This document shows, in pieces, positions 34,696 to 45,790 of a stretch of 64,000 bases of DNA (positions are counted from its first letter, which is position 1; each line of letters opens with the position of its first letter). The notes beneath the pieces are model-generated. The model was not told where the DNA came from. It did not search any database and saw nothing but the letters and a program-made list of their open reading frames with translations. The position numbers and the translations under genes were made by a program. Source of the DNA: Notospermus geniculatus (taxonomy: Eukaryota > Nemertea > Pilidiophora > Heteronemertea > Lineidae); NCBI GenBank assembly GCA_002633025.1, contig NMRB01002138.1, positions 1 through 64,000 of the forward strand, read 5' to 3'.

Positions 34696-35256
34696 GGCTT
34701 CCTGTACATAGAAGTATACGGTATTCGGTATACTCTATACGGTATACGGTATACGGACACGGCGATTTATATAGGATATACGTTGGGCTGAACTCGGCAA
34801 TTTGGTCGTTCGATTTGCATTGACGGAAAGTACTAAGTCATGAAGAGGATGTATCAGGACATTTTTTACACCCAACCCCTGAGTGACCGAGAAAGGGTTA
34901 GGATTTTGGAGACACTCTGTGAAATATTTGCTTTGCTGAATTATCGAACCTGAACTTTGTTTCATAATCAGATACTAGTGAATACCAATATTTACTTAGA
35001 TTTTGATTGCCGGGAATGTATTTCTGCTGAAAATCAAAGAAAAATAATGAGTAAACTGACGAATCTATGCCTATTCTCCCGACCACGGTCAGTATACGCA
35101 GAGGAAAAATCATGCAAGCGCGATTCCTTGTATACGCAAATAGCGTGCACCGTTCCCCGTATAGGGCTATGTAACCCGCTCATTGAAATAAGCTTGTTCG
35201 TTTTCTGGTATACGCGTGCATTACGAAACGTGCACCAAATACCGAATACCGTATAC
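34696..35256. mobile_element. TATACGG-repeat DNA transposon, copy A (right end truncated)
   Basis: Starts GGCTTCCTGTACATAGAAGT followed by TATACGG-type repeats; about 560 bp and non-coding. The right end stops inside the inverted repeat (ACCGAATACCGTATAC then unrelated sequence). Copies B and C are at 37663-38246 and 38595-39186. Confidence 0.8.
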
Positions 35257-36262
35257 TAAGGCCAATATGAAGAACACTTTGCTCATACTTATGACAGTAG
35301 AAGGGTTTCAGAGCAGGATCCTTGTCTATGATGGAAGCCAGGCACTTTACTTAAATTATCCATATTATAGCTGTGGGAAAGTCAGCTTCTAAATGTTGAA
35401 AAAACGTCGATTTTGCAAATTCACCGTACGCAATGCACCTTTACAACCGTACGCCATGCACATCAAATTGCAAATCGGGCAGTACCATCTAATTTTCTTT
35501 CAAAATCATATCAATCTGATTAGATGTCATTGATGGCTGGACTACATGTAGTTGGCCTGCTGGAGTCTTTAAAAGGGGTGTCCCATAAAATCCTAATTAA
35601 AAGAATACCGGTAGCCTTTCTTTCTTGCAAATGTGGAAAGCAGTAGGCCTACATGTTGCGGTCCTCGTTAAAGCAAATGGATCGCGGGGTTTGTTTTGAT
35701 TCAGTTGGGGCGTCATGTCAGTTGGTCCTCAATATCAAGCGCCATTTTGAGAAAAAATGCGAAAGAACGATTTTATTTTAATGGGATTTTAGTTTAAAGG
35801 GAAATGCATTAGACAGACAAACATTGTAGGCGTATTCGAAATCAATGTGAATACAAAATGTACATGTGCACATCTTGACCGACTGAATTTGAAAATGTCA
35901 TTGATCCATTTTAACCGATTTTTTTAATGGAACCTCGTCCCCAGGTGCACGTTCGCATATTTGCACAGGTTTTGCATATGGCCGGAGCACGCTATGAGAG
36001 GGTCGATCAAAAATAACAAACCACGCGAGCCATTTGCTATAAGTGACCACAAGAACGCTTGCAAGGACGTCCAATGTAAAATGTTGTAGATACATGTATT
36101 GAAATAAACAAAAAAATCTATTTTGGTGTTTTCCTATCTGCACGACAATTCAGAATGATCTCCAAGGAGCATGACAAAATTTAATGTAGGCCTACCCCTC
36201 AGACGAAAGGGCGAGGCATGACTTTTTAATGTAAGCCAATTTGCACCAGATGCCAAGGGTTA
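35257..36262. other. Integrin intron, no feature recognised
   Basis: No exon or repeat seen. The words CCGTACGCAATGCACC and CGTACGCCATGCAC recur near 36554 and 36588, marking one region later split by the snap-back insertion. Confidence 0.5.
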
Positions 36263-36275
36263 ATAAGCAAGAAGT

Positions 36276-36331
36276 CAATCTCCAGAATTCACGAATTTTC
36301 GACCCCAACCGGGGTCTTTTTCAAGTGGAAC
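36276..36331 (-). ncRNA. Hammerhead-ribozyme-like motif
   Basis: Same fold as at 1846-1901: stem II GACCCC-GGUU-GGGGUC, GAAA, stem III AAUUC/GAAUU, stem I UUCCA/UGGAG; core CUUGAAAA is degenerate. Confidence 0.5.
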
Positions 36332-36438
36332 TTTACAATCTGAAACTCTAGAAAAGACTGAAGTCTTTTCAGTCTTTTCTAGAGTTTCAGATTGTAAAGT
36401 TCCACTTGAACAGTCTTTTCTAGAGTTTCAGATTGTAA

Positions 36439-36495
36439 AGTTCCACTTGAAAAATACCCCGGTTGGGGTCGAAAATTCGTGAATTCTGGAGATTG
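36439..36495 (+). ncRNA. Hammerhead-ribozyme-like motif
   Basis: Plus-strand counterpart in the second unit. Stem II is shortened (UACCCC-GGUU-GGGGUC), GAAA and stem III kept. Core degenerate. Confidence 0.45.
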
Positions 36496-36551
36496 ACTTC
36501 TTGCTTATTATCATTTTGTGTGTCAATTTTGTGCTTAGATGCCAAGGGTTA

Positions 36552-37662
36552 GGTGCATGGCGTACGGTACAAGAAAACCGAGTAGGTGAATGGCGTACGG
36601 TAACTTTTTCAAAAATGTGATTTTTCAGAAATCTAAGGGCTTTACATCAAAATCATTCACAGCATAGATGAGCATTATGTTGGACTATAGATTTGTCCAA
36701 AAACTATTGGTGAGCTGGCCTTGAGGCATTCTCACCACTAAAATCATCACACTTTAAAAGTGGGTCAATTTTTCGCCTCCATTTTCTCCTTTTCCATTCA
36801 CGTAATCTACTGATTATCGACGCAATAGTCAATCATTTGGCATGAAATTGTGTCCCCTGCTAAGCAATTTGAATAATATAATCGGCTTGGTGCTTTTTGG
36901 ACGATTTTTGGACCAAATGACGAGATTATTTAGGATCATTTTCATGCGGGTCCTCTGTCCTCGAGTCCTATTGTACTGTAGGCCTATAGCGGAGCGGCTG
37001 TAACAGGCAGGGGACCAGGTGTTGCACAGTAAAAATGGTGGACATTCTTTTCATCACTTGCGAAATTAGACCCATTGTGATACCTTTTCTAACCCTTCAT
37101 TAGGTAAGCCACTATACTTCAACTCATTCTTTCATGTGTAGCAACAACTTCCATGCTTAATTGGTAACTAAGATAATTAAAATACTTGGACATTTCCACA
37201 GTTCCCGTTGGCCACCTTTCCTGACTGCTCTGTATACACTACATCGATCAGTCGATCGTATGTTCATCGATGAACCAGGTCACGGTAATAAACATACAGT
37301 AGCTTCAGGTCTCACCACACAGGGGAAAGTAGGACATCTTAAATAGGATGCTCAGATACAGACAAGCCTGGTTTCTCTGGCCATCGATGGTGGCGCTGAC
37401 TGATAGACCTATTTACGGTACATTAGGCCTGTGCCCCTCGCCCTCATGCCAGCGAACCGTTGTTGCCATTTGGCTTGTTCTTCTAAGAATCCTTGGAAGG
37501 CGGAAAGAAATCCTATTTCTGTAGTCGAAACCTACCTTTCCTATGCACTTTCGTCGCGTAGATCAAGGTCGCTCCACTATTCCGAAAGACTGTTAAGTGT
37601 AGTTGAACTACAGTCCGAGTTCATTGGGTGTGTGATAGGGGCAGGGTGGTTCAGATCTCTAA
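36552..37662. other. Integrin intron, no feature recognised
   Basis: No exon or repeat family recognised. Confidence 0.5.
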
Positions 37663-38246
37663 GGCTTCCTGTACATAGAAGTATACGGTATTCGGTATAC
37701 TCTATACGGTATACGGTATACGGATACGGCGATTTATATAGGATATACGTTGGGCTGAACTCAGCCATTTTATCGTTGGATTTGCATTGATGGAAAATAC
37801 TAAGACATGTGAAGGATGTGTCAAGACGTTTTTTACACCCAATCCCCGAGTGACCAAGAAAGGGTTAGCATTTTGGAGACACTCTGTAAAATATTTCTTT
37901 TGCTGAATATTCGAACCTGAACTTTGTTTCACAATCAGATAGTGACTACCAATATTCTTTGACTTTGATTGCCGGGAATATAGTTCTGCTGAAAATCAAC
38001 GAAAAAAAATATTTAGAAGTGAGTTATCTGACCAATCTATGCCTATTCTCCTGACCACGCTCAGTATACGCAGAGGAAAAATCGTGCAAGCGCGATTCCT
38101 TCTATACGCGAATAGCGTGCACCGTTCCGCGTATAGTGCTATGTAACCCGCTATTGGAAATAAACTTGTTCGTTTCCTAGTATACGCGTGCATTACGAAA
38201 CGTGCACCAAATACCGAATACCGTATACTTCTATGTACAGGAAGCC
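37663..38246. mobile_element. TATACGG-repeat DNA transposon, copy B
   Basis: Full copy, 584 bp, inverted ends of about 35 bp (GGCTTCCTGTACATAGAAGT and its exact complement), flanked by TAA on both sides, which fits PIF/Harbinger-type integration. The interior is non-coding and about 90% alike among copies A-C by eye. Confidence 0.88.
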
Positions 38247-38249
38247 TAA

Positions 38250-38379
38250 GGCTTCCCTTACATTGAAGTATACGGTATACGAAAACATCGGTTAACAAAG
38301 GCATTCCGAGGATTCACCACCGTGAAGCCATTGTTAACCGGCGTTTTCGTATACCGTATACTTCAATGTAAAGGAAGCC
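38250..38379. mobile_element. 130-bp MITE sharing TATACGG ends
   Basis: Nearly perfect palindrome: GGCTTCCCTTACATTGAAGT...TATACG at the left, its complement at the right. It abuts copy B through TAA. Related to 9472-9590. Confidence 0.85.
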
Positions 38380-38594
38380 TGGTACCAAAAATGCTATTTT
38401 CGAGTAGTTGCAAAAATTCGTCTGCTATAGCGGAAGTAGGTGCACAGCGTACGATAAAATCTGAGTCACCAGCTTGATAATCACATCTACTAAAGCTCAC
38501 CTAACCAGTCCACGATAAAAGCGAATTCAACGTACCTTTTGAATTCGATAGAAGGTTCATTGACTGGGCCAGTAGTGGTTTCAGCCAGATACCA

Positions 38595-39186
38595 GGCTTC
38601 CTGTACATAGAAGTATACGGTATTCGGTATACTCTATACGGTATACGGTATACGGATACGGCGATTTATATAGGATATACGCTGGGCTAAACTCGGCAAT
38701 TTGGTCGTTCGATTTGCATTGTCGGAAGGTACTAAGTCATATGAAGGATAGGTCAGGACGTTTTTTACACCCAACCCCCGAGTGACCGAGAAGGGGTTAG
38801 CATTTTGGGGGTACTCTGTGAAATATTTCCTTTGCTGAATTATCGAACCTGAACTTTGTTTCACAATCAGACACTATGAATACCAATATTTACTTTGATT
38901 TTGATTGCCGGGAATATATTTCTGCTGAAAATCAACGAAACAAATATTTAGAAATGAGTAAACTGACCAATCTATGCCAATTCTCCCGACCACGGTCAGT
39001 AGCCTATACGCAGAGGAAAAATCGTGCAAGCGCGATTCCTTGTATACGCGAATAGCGTGCACCGTTCCGCGTATAGAGCTGTGTAAACCGCTCTTTGAAA
39101 TAAGCTTGTTCGTTTTCTAGTATACGCGTGCATTACGAAACGTGCATGAAATACCGAATACCGTATACTTCTATGTACAGAAAGCC
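38595..39186. mobile_element. TATACGG-repeat DNA transposon, copy C
   Basis: 592 bp with the same ends as copy B, flanked by CCA on both sides (38592-38594, 39187-39189). Confidence 0.87.
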
Positions 39187-40119
39187 CCACGGATCGAAAG
39201 CGGCAGACAAAAAAAACCTCGTAATTGATTGATCGTGGGATGTTGATATGTTGAGGGCGTCCGGATTGAAATCAATCCTGTAATTGACGATCATTGTGAC
39301 CCTGTGTTTGCCTCCGATCAACAGTCGCGTCGTTGGTGTAAAATCCGTTCCGAAATCTGCTGATTGTGAAATTGACACGAGTTCGTGAGACATTCTGCTT
39401 TCACAGTAGATGTCCTCTCTTCATTTGTAACAGGATATTTTGGTGAAATCAACACGGTTCTCGTCCCTCCCGGTATTCTGTTTTAGTTTCACTAGTTCAG
39501 CTGAACAGTAGAGTAACCAACACTTAACTTGCCAGTGGCAAGTTCATTACAAATTAATGAAAAAAAATCTGTAACAGAACTATACATATAGGTCACATGG
39601 TATTCATTGAAAAGGACTCTCTGAGAGCTTTCCAATGAACACCTTTGTGATGGGTTCCAAGTTCCTTTCAAGATTTTTGACATATTTTTTCCTTTTTAAC
39701 AAAATTGGCAGTGGTAGAAAGTGTTAAAGCAAGTTAGACAAAACGGGTCCCAAATTTAGGTTCTTAAGTATTTTTTTTTTTTTGGGGGGCGGGGTACATT
39801 AAGATTGCTATGTTGTATGTTGAAAGATAGAGGACCCAAAAACACGGTGCTTAGGATATTGGAACAGACGACAGCTGTCATAGCATAATGGGAGAACAAA
39901 CAATTGATGCATGTATCAATATGCTAAGTGTTCAGCACTCTGTCGGCTCCACTCGAGCGTGTTTAGAAAAGCTACACATGAGACAAAACAGCCATTGATT
40001 CTGTTAAAGGGGGATGACATATTATTTTTTATACAAACCTTTTGTTTATTTAATGGTTTGTCTCCCCTACAAACTGGCTACATACATTAGGTCATTGCCT
40101 TATCATGATTTGATATATA
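39187..40119. other. Integrin intron, no feature recognised
   Basis: Contains a T homopolymer with G run near 39771-39790; nothing else seen. Confidence 0.5.
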
Positions 40120-40801
40120 CAGTAGAACTCGCCTATAACGTACCAGGTGGGACCAGCGATTTTTGTCCGTTATACACGAAATACATTTTACATATGTACC
40201 TATATACCGTACTTTGTCTGTTATACACGTAAAACGTTCTTTGCCGGTATACGTATACCGTACATTGTCCGATACACACGTAAACAGTGTCATGTGTATG
40301 CCAACATTTCATCTTGGTTATTATGTCTTCAAGTCATTCATTGATTCAAAACGTGTGAAAATGTCATGTGCAAACTCCATGCATTCCTGCGGGTTCAGCT
40401 GACCACGTGCCTATCATGTGACTCGTGGTCTGGCGCGCAATTTAGAAATGATACAATGTAAACGCCCAGCACTTACCATAAGCTCCCTTGGTTCACTGGT
40501 GCCCCGGCCTCCCCTGACTTTTTTTTCAACATTTTCACTGATTTCATTACTTTTGACTGATGTACCGGTGGCGCTAGGCATGCTAGGAGGCGTATACGTT
40601 ACATACGAATCAATTTTAAAGGAAATGCATTACACTGGGACCGGAGATTTGGGTACGATATACGCGAATGTCCGTTATACAGCGGCCGTTATGCGATGGT
40701 TTTTATTGGAATTATCATTAGACGGGACCGGGACTTCAAGTTTCAGTACGGTGTAAGCGAGTATCCGGTTTATCCGAGGACGTTATAGGCGAGTTCTACT
40801 G
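40120..40801. mobile_element. Pogo/Tigger-like non-autonomous transposon, TA target duplication
   Basis: Inverted ends CAGTAGAACTCGCCTATAACG / CGTTATAGGCGAGTTCTACTG flanked by TA, the terminus style of pogo-type mariner elements. The interior repeats words such as GTCCGTTATACACG and TACCGTAC. No transposase ORF is present. Confidence 0.85.
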
Positions 40802-41252
40802 TATTATGTACATGTAGTTAAATGAAAATTATACCACCTAATTTCATTCTAACTCTCACAATCTGAACGTCAGAGAACGATGCGTGCCAACATCGTAACT
40901 CTGACGTATATCGGACAGCGCCATATTGCCCCGGGAACTACTTTGATGAAGATCAGTTCGACAAGACTGTTCAAATCTACCTATTTGAATGATCTAAGTC
41001 ACCAATTAGGCATTGGGTGAGGTCAGATATTAGGTTTAAGACAAAACTGAGATAATCTTGGTATTACCACAGTTTAAAACCACCTCCAGGTCTTAACTTG
41101 ACCACATAAAACTGGCCTGAAATTAAGACCATAATAAAACCTGGATAAAACTTAGATCAAACTTGGATAAAACCTTGATAAAACCTAGATAAAGCTCCAG
41201 TTTCAAGGAATCCGTTCTCATTAGGTTTCATGGAATCTGCTGTACACAGAGC

Positions 41253-41597
41253 ATGTTCCATGTGTTTACATGCATGTGTAGCTTGTACACCAATGACAGC
41301 CAGCCACAAGCAGTCAGCACGGACACAACTGTCAAGGCAAAACGCTTCACATGGACTGTGGACAACAGGATAACAGTGCTGAGAACTCTTGTTGAAAGAC
41401 ATGAACGTTTTCTGAGGGCCAAACGTAATGCTAAGGTACATGATTTTTATCAGGAGGTCGGCTGTGAGGTAGGGGCTGAAGGGACAGTTGTTGAAAGTAT
41501 GTTGAAGAATCCTGGAACAGAATACAGGAAGGTAAAGCAGGCAAACGCTAAGTCAGGGATGGAAACTGATGAAATTGAACCCAGACTCCAACTGAAG
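41253..41597 (+). pseudogene. Harbinger Myb-like DNA-binding protein, N-terminal part
   Basis: From the ATG at 41253 the frame reads a basic, aromatic-rich region (KRFTWTVDNRITVLRTLVER, then HERFLRAKRNAKVHDFYQEV) of the SANT/Myb/trihelix style carried by Harbinger elements, followed by an acidic linker (GMETDEIEP). In active elements this partner helps import the transposase and bind the ends. The frame is broken at 41598 by a 733-bp insertion. Homology was judged by eye, so the domain name is moderately sure. Confidence 0.65.
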
Positions 41598-42330
41598 CCG
41601 AATGGGTCAATGTCGTCCTGGGTATACCTTATGTTTACCCAGGATCATCCTGGGTAATCCTTTTCTTTACCCAGGACGGCCCTGGGTAAACATAAGGATC
41701 CTTAACTTTACCCAGATTGGAGTTCCCGAGTGGTGTAGTGAGGTTGATATTCAGCGTAAATCATGAAATGAAGGGTGGCCTCGAACTAGGCCTATAGCTC
41801 CTAAGTCCTTGAGAATTTACTATCGGTCCCTTTTGAAAAGTTGTAGGGATTGGTCTTTTCTCCCCATTCCACACCCCGGAGCAGGTATAGCGGTAATTTT
41901 CAGCCCTTTCGAGTTATGATCGTACTGCATGTTCTGCAAAAAGTAAATTCATGAAAATGACGAAATGCACACGGATTATACATGTTCTACCTAGGCCTAT
42001 CGCTCCTAAGTCCTTGAGAATTTACCATCGGTCCCTTTTGAAAAGTTGTAGGGATTGGTCTTGTCGCCCTATTGCAAACCCCGGAGGATGTATAGCGGTA
42101 ATTTTCCGCCCTTTTTAGCAATGATCCTACTGCATGTTCTCTGCCGAAAGAGACGCAAGTACCAAATTCCATCCTCGGAGCGATCAGCACGATTCGGCCC
42201 AAACTCCCAAGCTGGGTAAAGTTAAGGATCCTTATGTTTACCCAGGATGATCCTGGGTAAAGAAAATGATTACCCAGGATAATCCTGGGTAAACATAAGG
42301 TATACCCAGGACGACAGTGACCCATTCAGC
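41598..42330. mobile_element. MITE with long inverted ends interrupting the Myb-like gene
   Basis: Arms of about 110 bp filled with CCTGGGTAAA/TTTACCCAGG words, mirrored at 42217-42330. CCAACTGAAG is present on both sides (41588-41597, 42331-42340). Two internal direct repeats share CTCCTAAGTCCTTGAGAATTTAC (41798 and 42003). A 9-10-bp duplication suggests MULE-type mobilisation. Confidence 0.85.
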
Positions 42331-42340
42331 CCAACTGAAG

Positions 42341-42826
42341 GGGTCTGTTGAACTTTACGAAGCATATGATGATTGGTACAACAAGTACTATCCCAAGGGT
42401 GGCTCAGCCTGCCCCGATTTGTTGTTACGCCACAAAGCTTGAAACAACCCAGAAGACAGGTTCCTTTCACCAGTTCCATGGTTACTTTCGATGTCGATGA
42501 GGATGAGGAATTGCGTTCTGATAGCTGTCCTTCGGTGCCATTACAAGGATCGTCTTCTCGTCATAGCACCCCGTCTCCAGTTCCCAGTTTGTCAGATGCT
42601 GGTCCAAGTCGTCGGAGTACCCCGTCTCCAGTTCCCAGTTGGTCCAGCACCCAAGAAACAAAGTAGCAGTTACGACATCCTCGAGTCCACGGTTGGCTAC
42701 CAGGAGCGCCAAAACACAATGCTTGAGGAAATTCGAGATGTCCGGAAAACCCTTGTGCAGGAAATACGTGTGCTTCGAGCTTCGTATTTGGAGGTGAACG
42801 GCTACGAAAAGGTGGACGATGCATAA
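42341..42826 (+). pseudogene. Harbinger Myb-like protein, C-terminal part (frameshifted)
   Basis: After the insertion the original frame continues for about 34 codons (GSVELYEAYDDWYNKYYPKG) to a TGA near 42441. A second frame carries a serine/proline-rich linker (42481-42666), and a third gives a coiled-coil-like tail (QERQNTMLEEIRDVRKTLVQ) ending at 42826, typical of the end of Harbinger partner proteins. At least two frame changes mean the gene is dead; an unrecognised intron is a weaker alternative. Confidence 0.5.
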
Positions 42827-43172
42827 CCAGACAACCCAGTCTTCGAATATTAATCGTTAAAGTGTTTAATTGACCAGCAATCAAAATATCAGAGTACAAT
42901 ATAGGTAGCCTAGTGAGTGTGATTACACAAAGCTAACAAAAGGGTTCTACCCTTTTAGGTGATTAACATTACTTCCAAGTGGAAACTGACCTGGGATGAA
43001 TAGTCCTTTTATGATTATTTAGGGAAGTGACCTGTGATTTCGACTTGTTTCATAAATTTGGTTTTTTTAAGCTACAAGTTCATGGACTGTGACTGAGCAA
43101 CAAATGGGGAAAATCCCAATGTAATTATGGCGTGATTTATGTACAGCTAAATGTAATTTCCCTTTGTTTAAA

Positions 43173-43387
43173 GTCCGACGCAGCCTTCGCGCGACCCAAT
43201 GGAATGCGGATATAAGAAACCTGACAACAGCTAGCGGCTACCAAATAATACGCCTGTAAAAGTGGAGCAGAGTAGGCCTATAATTTGATCACGCTGTTGA
43301 ATAGGTTGATAAGATTTGTCGTCAGCCTGTGGTTTGTGGTAAGCCTACTTCCGCATTCCAATGGGTCGCGCGAAGGTTGCGCCGGAC
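43173..43387. mobile_element. 215-bp MITE inside the Harbinger element
   Basis: Inverted ends GTCCGACGCAGCCTTCGCGC / GCGCGAAGGTTGCGCCGGAC. Non-coding, between the two Harbinger genes. Confidence 0.8.
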
Positions 43388-43518
43388 TATAGCACATAAA
43401 AAATTTGAATCATTTAACATGACTTTACCTTCACTGCAAGAAAGTCCAGTGAATTTAGATGAAAAATTCAGTTCAGAGGAAACTTTTCCCTAAGTCACTT
43501 TTGTCTGTTCCTGAACGC

Positions 43519-44454
43519 TCAACCTAGAAAGTTTGTGTACAAGTTGTGAAGCACACATGTTGCTACTGTACATTTTGAGGCAAATAACACACCATATTTT
43601 GCAGCGTACCTGTTTTCTTTTAACTGGTTAACTCTCCACTTTAGTTCAGTTGCCCCAATGGTACGTTCAACAATTTGTCTCAGTCTCTTGCACCTGTCGT
43701 TGAATTCGATTTGTTGTTGGTTAAGGTTGCGGCCGGTGAAGGAACTGATCACAGCACGATGCAAGTTCTGGTATGCAGGGTCTCCAACCACAACATAATC
43801 TTCTGGAAGTTGATCGAGATAATCCATAAGTTCCTGTGACCACTCTGCCGCTGTTTTATCGTGTGTTGCACCAGGGAGCCCTGTGATTACATGGCGCACT
43901 CTTCCATGCCGGTCAACCAGATACTGAACATTGATGGAGTCACAAGGCTTCCCGTGGCGTTCACAAAAATAGGCGTCGCCTGCGTGGTCTGGTCTCTGAA
44001 TCTTTATGATCACACCATCTATGTACATGATGACACGTTTCTCAACTCCACTGATGTCAACTAGTGGTCTGGAAAGTTCATCAAATTCCTCTGGTTGAGG
44101 AAAAGAAATGTGCTGGTCACTGATGCTATACAGAAAGTTAGCTACCTCCTGCTCATGTTGAATTGCTGTGGATTTGGCTACACCGGCTGCAAAACCAATT
44201 TGGCGATGAAATCCTCCAGAAGCGAGATAGTGCAAAAAGGTTTGCACTCTTTTCATAGAGGTTGCCATGTGGGGACGCCCATTTCCACCAACCTGCTCAA
44301 CTCTCCATTCATGAAATAGCCCCACAAGGTGATCTAACTGATCCTGGTTCAGTCTCAAGTGTCTCTCAACTGGTTCACCACTGTAGGCCGGTCTTCGTTC
44401 GAAGTTTTCAGCCCTTCGAAGAGCATAAGCCTGAATTACAGGTAGGGCAAACAT
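43519..44454 (-). CDS. PIF/Harbinger DDE transposase
   Basis: 311 residues, complete, no internal stop. A helix-turn-helix-like region (residues 62-110: HYLASGGFHRQIGFAAGVAK, then S..T) precedes the nuclease. The catalytic triad fits D146 in YIDGVIIKI, D225 in VVVGDPAYQN and E263 in IVERTIGATE, the spacing of the DDE_Tnp_4 family. It cuts and pastes the element at three-base targets. Length is normal for the family (about 300-400). The intact frame with a ruined partner gene suggests recent loss of autonomy; the transposase may still act on related MITEs with 3-bp duplications. The start is the first ATG in frame. Confidence 0.9.
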   Translation of the reverse strand: MFALPVIQAYALRRAENFERRPAYSGEPVERHLRLNQDQLDHLVGLFHEWRVEQVGGNGRPHMATSMKRVQTFLHYLASGGFHRQIGFAAGVAKSTAIQHEQEVANFLYSISDQHISFPQPEEFDELSRPLVDISGVEKRVIMYIDGVIIKIQRPDHAGDAYFCERHGKPCDSINVQYLVDRHGRVRHVITGLPGATHDKTAAEWSQELMDYLDQLPEDYVVVGDPAYQNLHRAVISSFTGRNLNQQQIEFNDRCKRLRQIVERTIGATELKWRVNQLKENRYAAKYGVLFASKCTVATCVLHNLYTNFLG

Positions 44455-44742
44455 GGCTGCTGGTTTAATCCTGAGATTTGACCTCTGGCAGGTTTTAAGC
44501 CCTAGGGATAAAACCTGGCCATGTGTATTTCGTAATGCCTTTTGTAAAACCTGAGCACTTTCTTCAGATTAAAACTTCACAAGTTTTATCTAAGTTTTAA
44601 AACTAATCTTAAAACAGTCTTAATACAGTTTTAATCAGGTCTGAAACTAAAACCTGATGAGAGGTCAAATGTTGGATTTAGTCTAAAACTTTCTTAAAAC
44701 CTGGATTTAAAACTGGCTTAAACCCAATATTTGACCTCACCC

Positions 44743-45107
44743 ATTGTGAGTGTTGCTACATATAGAAAAATGAGTAGAAGCATGTTACATAACCTGATGA
44801 AGGGTTAATCACGCTATAACAGTACGTTGAACTTCTCAAGTGGTGAAGCTATGGCGGCCATTGTTGTTTCGTGATCGAGGTGGGGAGGGAGAAACAGTCA
44901 CCTAAATGCATACGAATTTTTCAATAAAAGTCGTTGCGAAATGCACAGTTAACCACTCAAACGTTTTTTACATTTATATCCATTGCGAAATAACTCATTT
45001 TATGCAAACAAACATCAGTTAAGTAAATGAAATGGTCCATGGACCATGTGCTCACCCTTTTGGACATAATTGTGTAATGACAGAGAGAGGTATATCAGTT
45101 ATATGAG
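44743..45107. other. Integrin intron, no feature recognised
   Basis: Unique-looking sequence between the Harbinger element and the tandem array. Confidence 0.5.
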
Positions 45108-45790
45108 CAATCTGCGTAAGTCATTCCCAAGTTGTAGGACTTCAATGATTTTCAGTTTATGCCACCTGGCGGCCATATTGGATGTCCAATTGGGCCAAAA
45201 CTTCACATGCACATAAAGGTCATCTAGAGGGAGCCACATAGCTCATTTGAGTGCTCTGGGTCAAGTCATTCCTGAGTTATAGCACATTTGATGATTTTCG
45301 GGTTACGCCACCTGGCGGCCATATTGGAAGTTTAATCAGGCCGAAATTTGACGTGCTTTTAAAGGTCATCTAGAAGGAGGTAAATATTAAGTTTGATTGC
45401 TCTGGGTCACGTCGTTCCTGAGTTATAGCACATTTGATGATTTTCGGGTTACGTCACCTGGCGCCCATATTGGAACCTTAATCAGGGCGAAATTTGACGT
45501 GCTTGTAAAGGTCATGTAGAAGGAGGTACATATCAAATTTGATCGCTCTGGGTCAAGTCGTTCCTGAGTTATAGCACATTTGATGATTTTCGGCTTACGC
45601 CACCTGGCGGCCATATTGAAGTTTAATCAGGCCGAAATTTGACGTGCTTGTAAAGGTCATCTAGAGGGAGGTAAATATCAAGTTTGAGCACTCTGGGTCA
45701 AGCCGTTCCTGGGTTATAGCACTTAGAAGATTTTCAGGTTACGCCACCTGGCGGCCATATTGGATGTCCGATCGGGCCGAAACTCGGTAC
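45108..45790. repeat. 146-bp tandem repeat, about 5 units
   Basis: GCCACCTGGCGGCCATATTGG recurs at 45161, 45307, 45453, 45599 and 45743, a 146-bp period. Units also share GGCCGAAATTTGACGTGC and CTCTGGGTCAAGTCGTTCC. A decayed further unit lies near 46010-46060, and the tail TGCGGTTACAAAACGTGCCC looks like the 3' end of a dispersed element also present near 29930. Confidence 0.9.

Larger units (their letters stand above)
36263..36536. mobile_element. Snap-back Penelope-derived unit, 15-bp target duplication
   Basis: Flanked by AGATGCCAAGGGTTA (36248-36262, 36537-36551). It contains an inverted terminal unit, a partial repeat of its inner end, then a direct-orientation unit, so the 274-bp piece folds on itself. 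Hammerhead-like motifs sit on both strands (36276-36331 minus, 36439-36495 plus). Non-coding, hence mobilised in trans. Confidence 0.83.
41015..44742. mobile_element. PIF/Harbinger transposon, 3.7 kb
   Basis: Inverted ends GGGTGAGGTCAGATATTAGG and, at the right, the complement of GGGTGAGGTCAAATATTGGG, flanked by ATT on both sides. It carries the two expected Harbinger genes in convergent orientation: a Myb-like protein on + (broken) and a DDE transposase on -. Two younger MITEs (41598-42330, 43173-43387) sit inside. The ends also contain many AAAACCTGG/TAAAACT subterminal repeats, possible transposase-binding sites. Confidence 0.9.

Noticed and set aside
37441-37480. CQRTV frame as the missing Cys-Gln integrin exon
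   Set aside because: No Gly/Ala-Gly-Phe-Ser context and no suitable acceptor or donor of the required phase.
42482-42899. Minus-strand ORFs opposite the Myb-like gene tail
   Set aside because: They are antisense to the Ser/Pro-rich repeats of the + strand and have no homology I can name.
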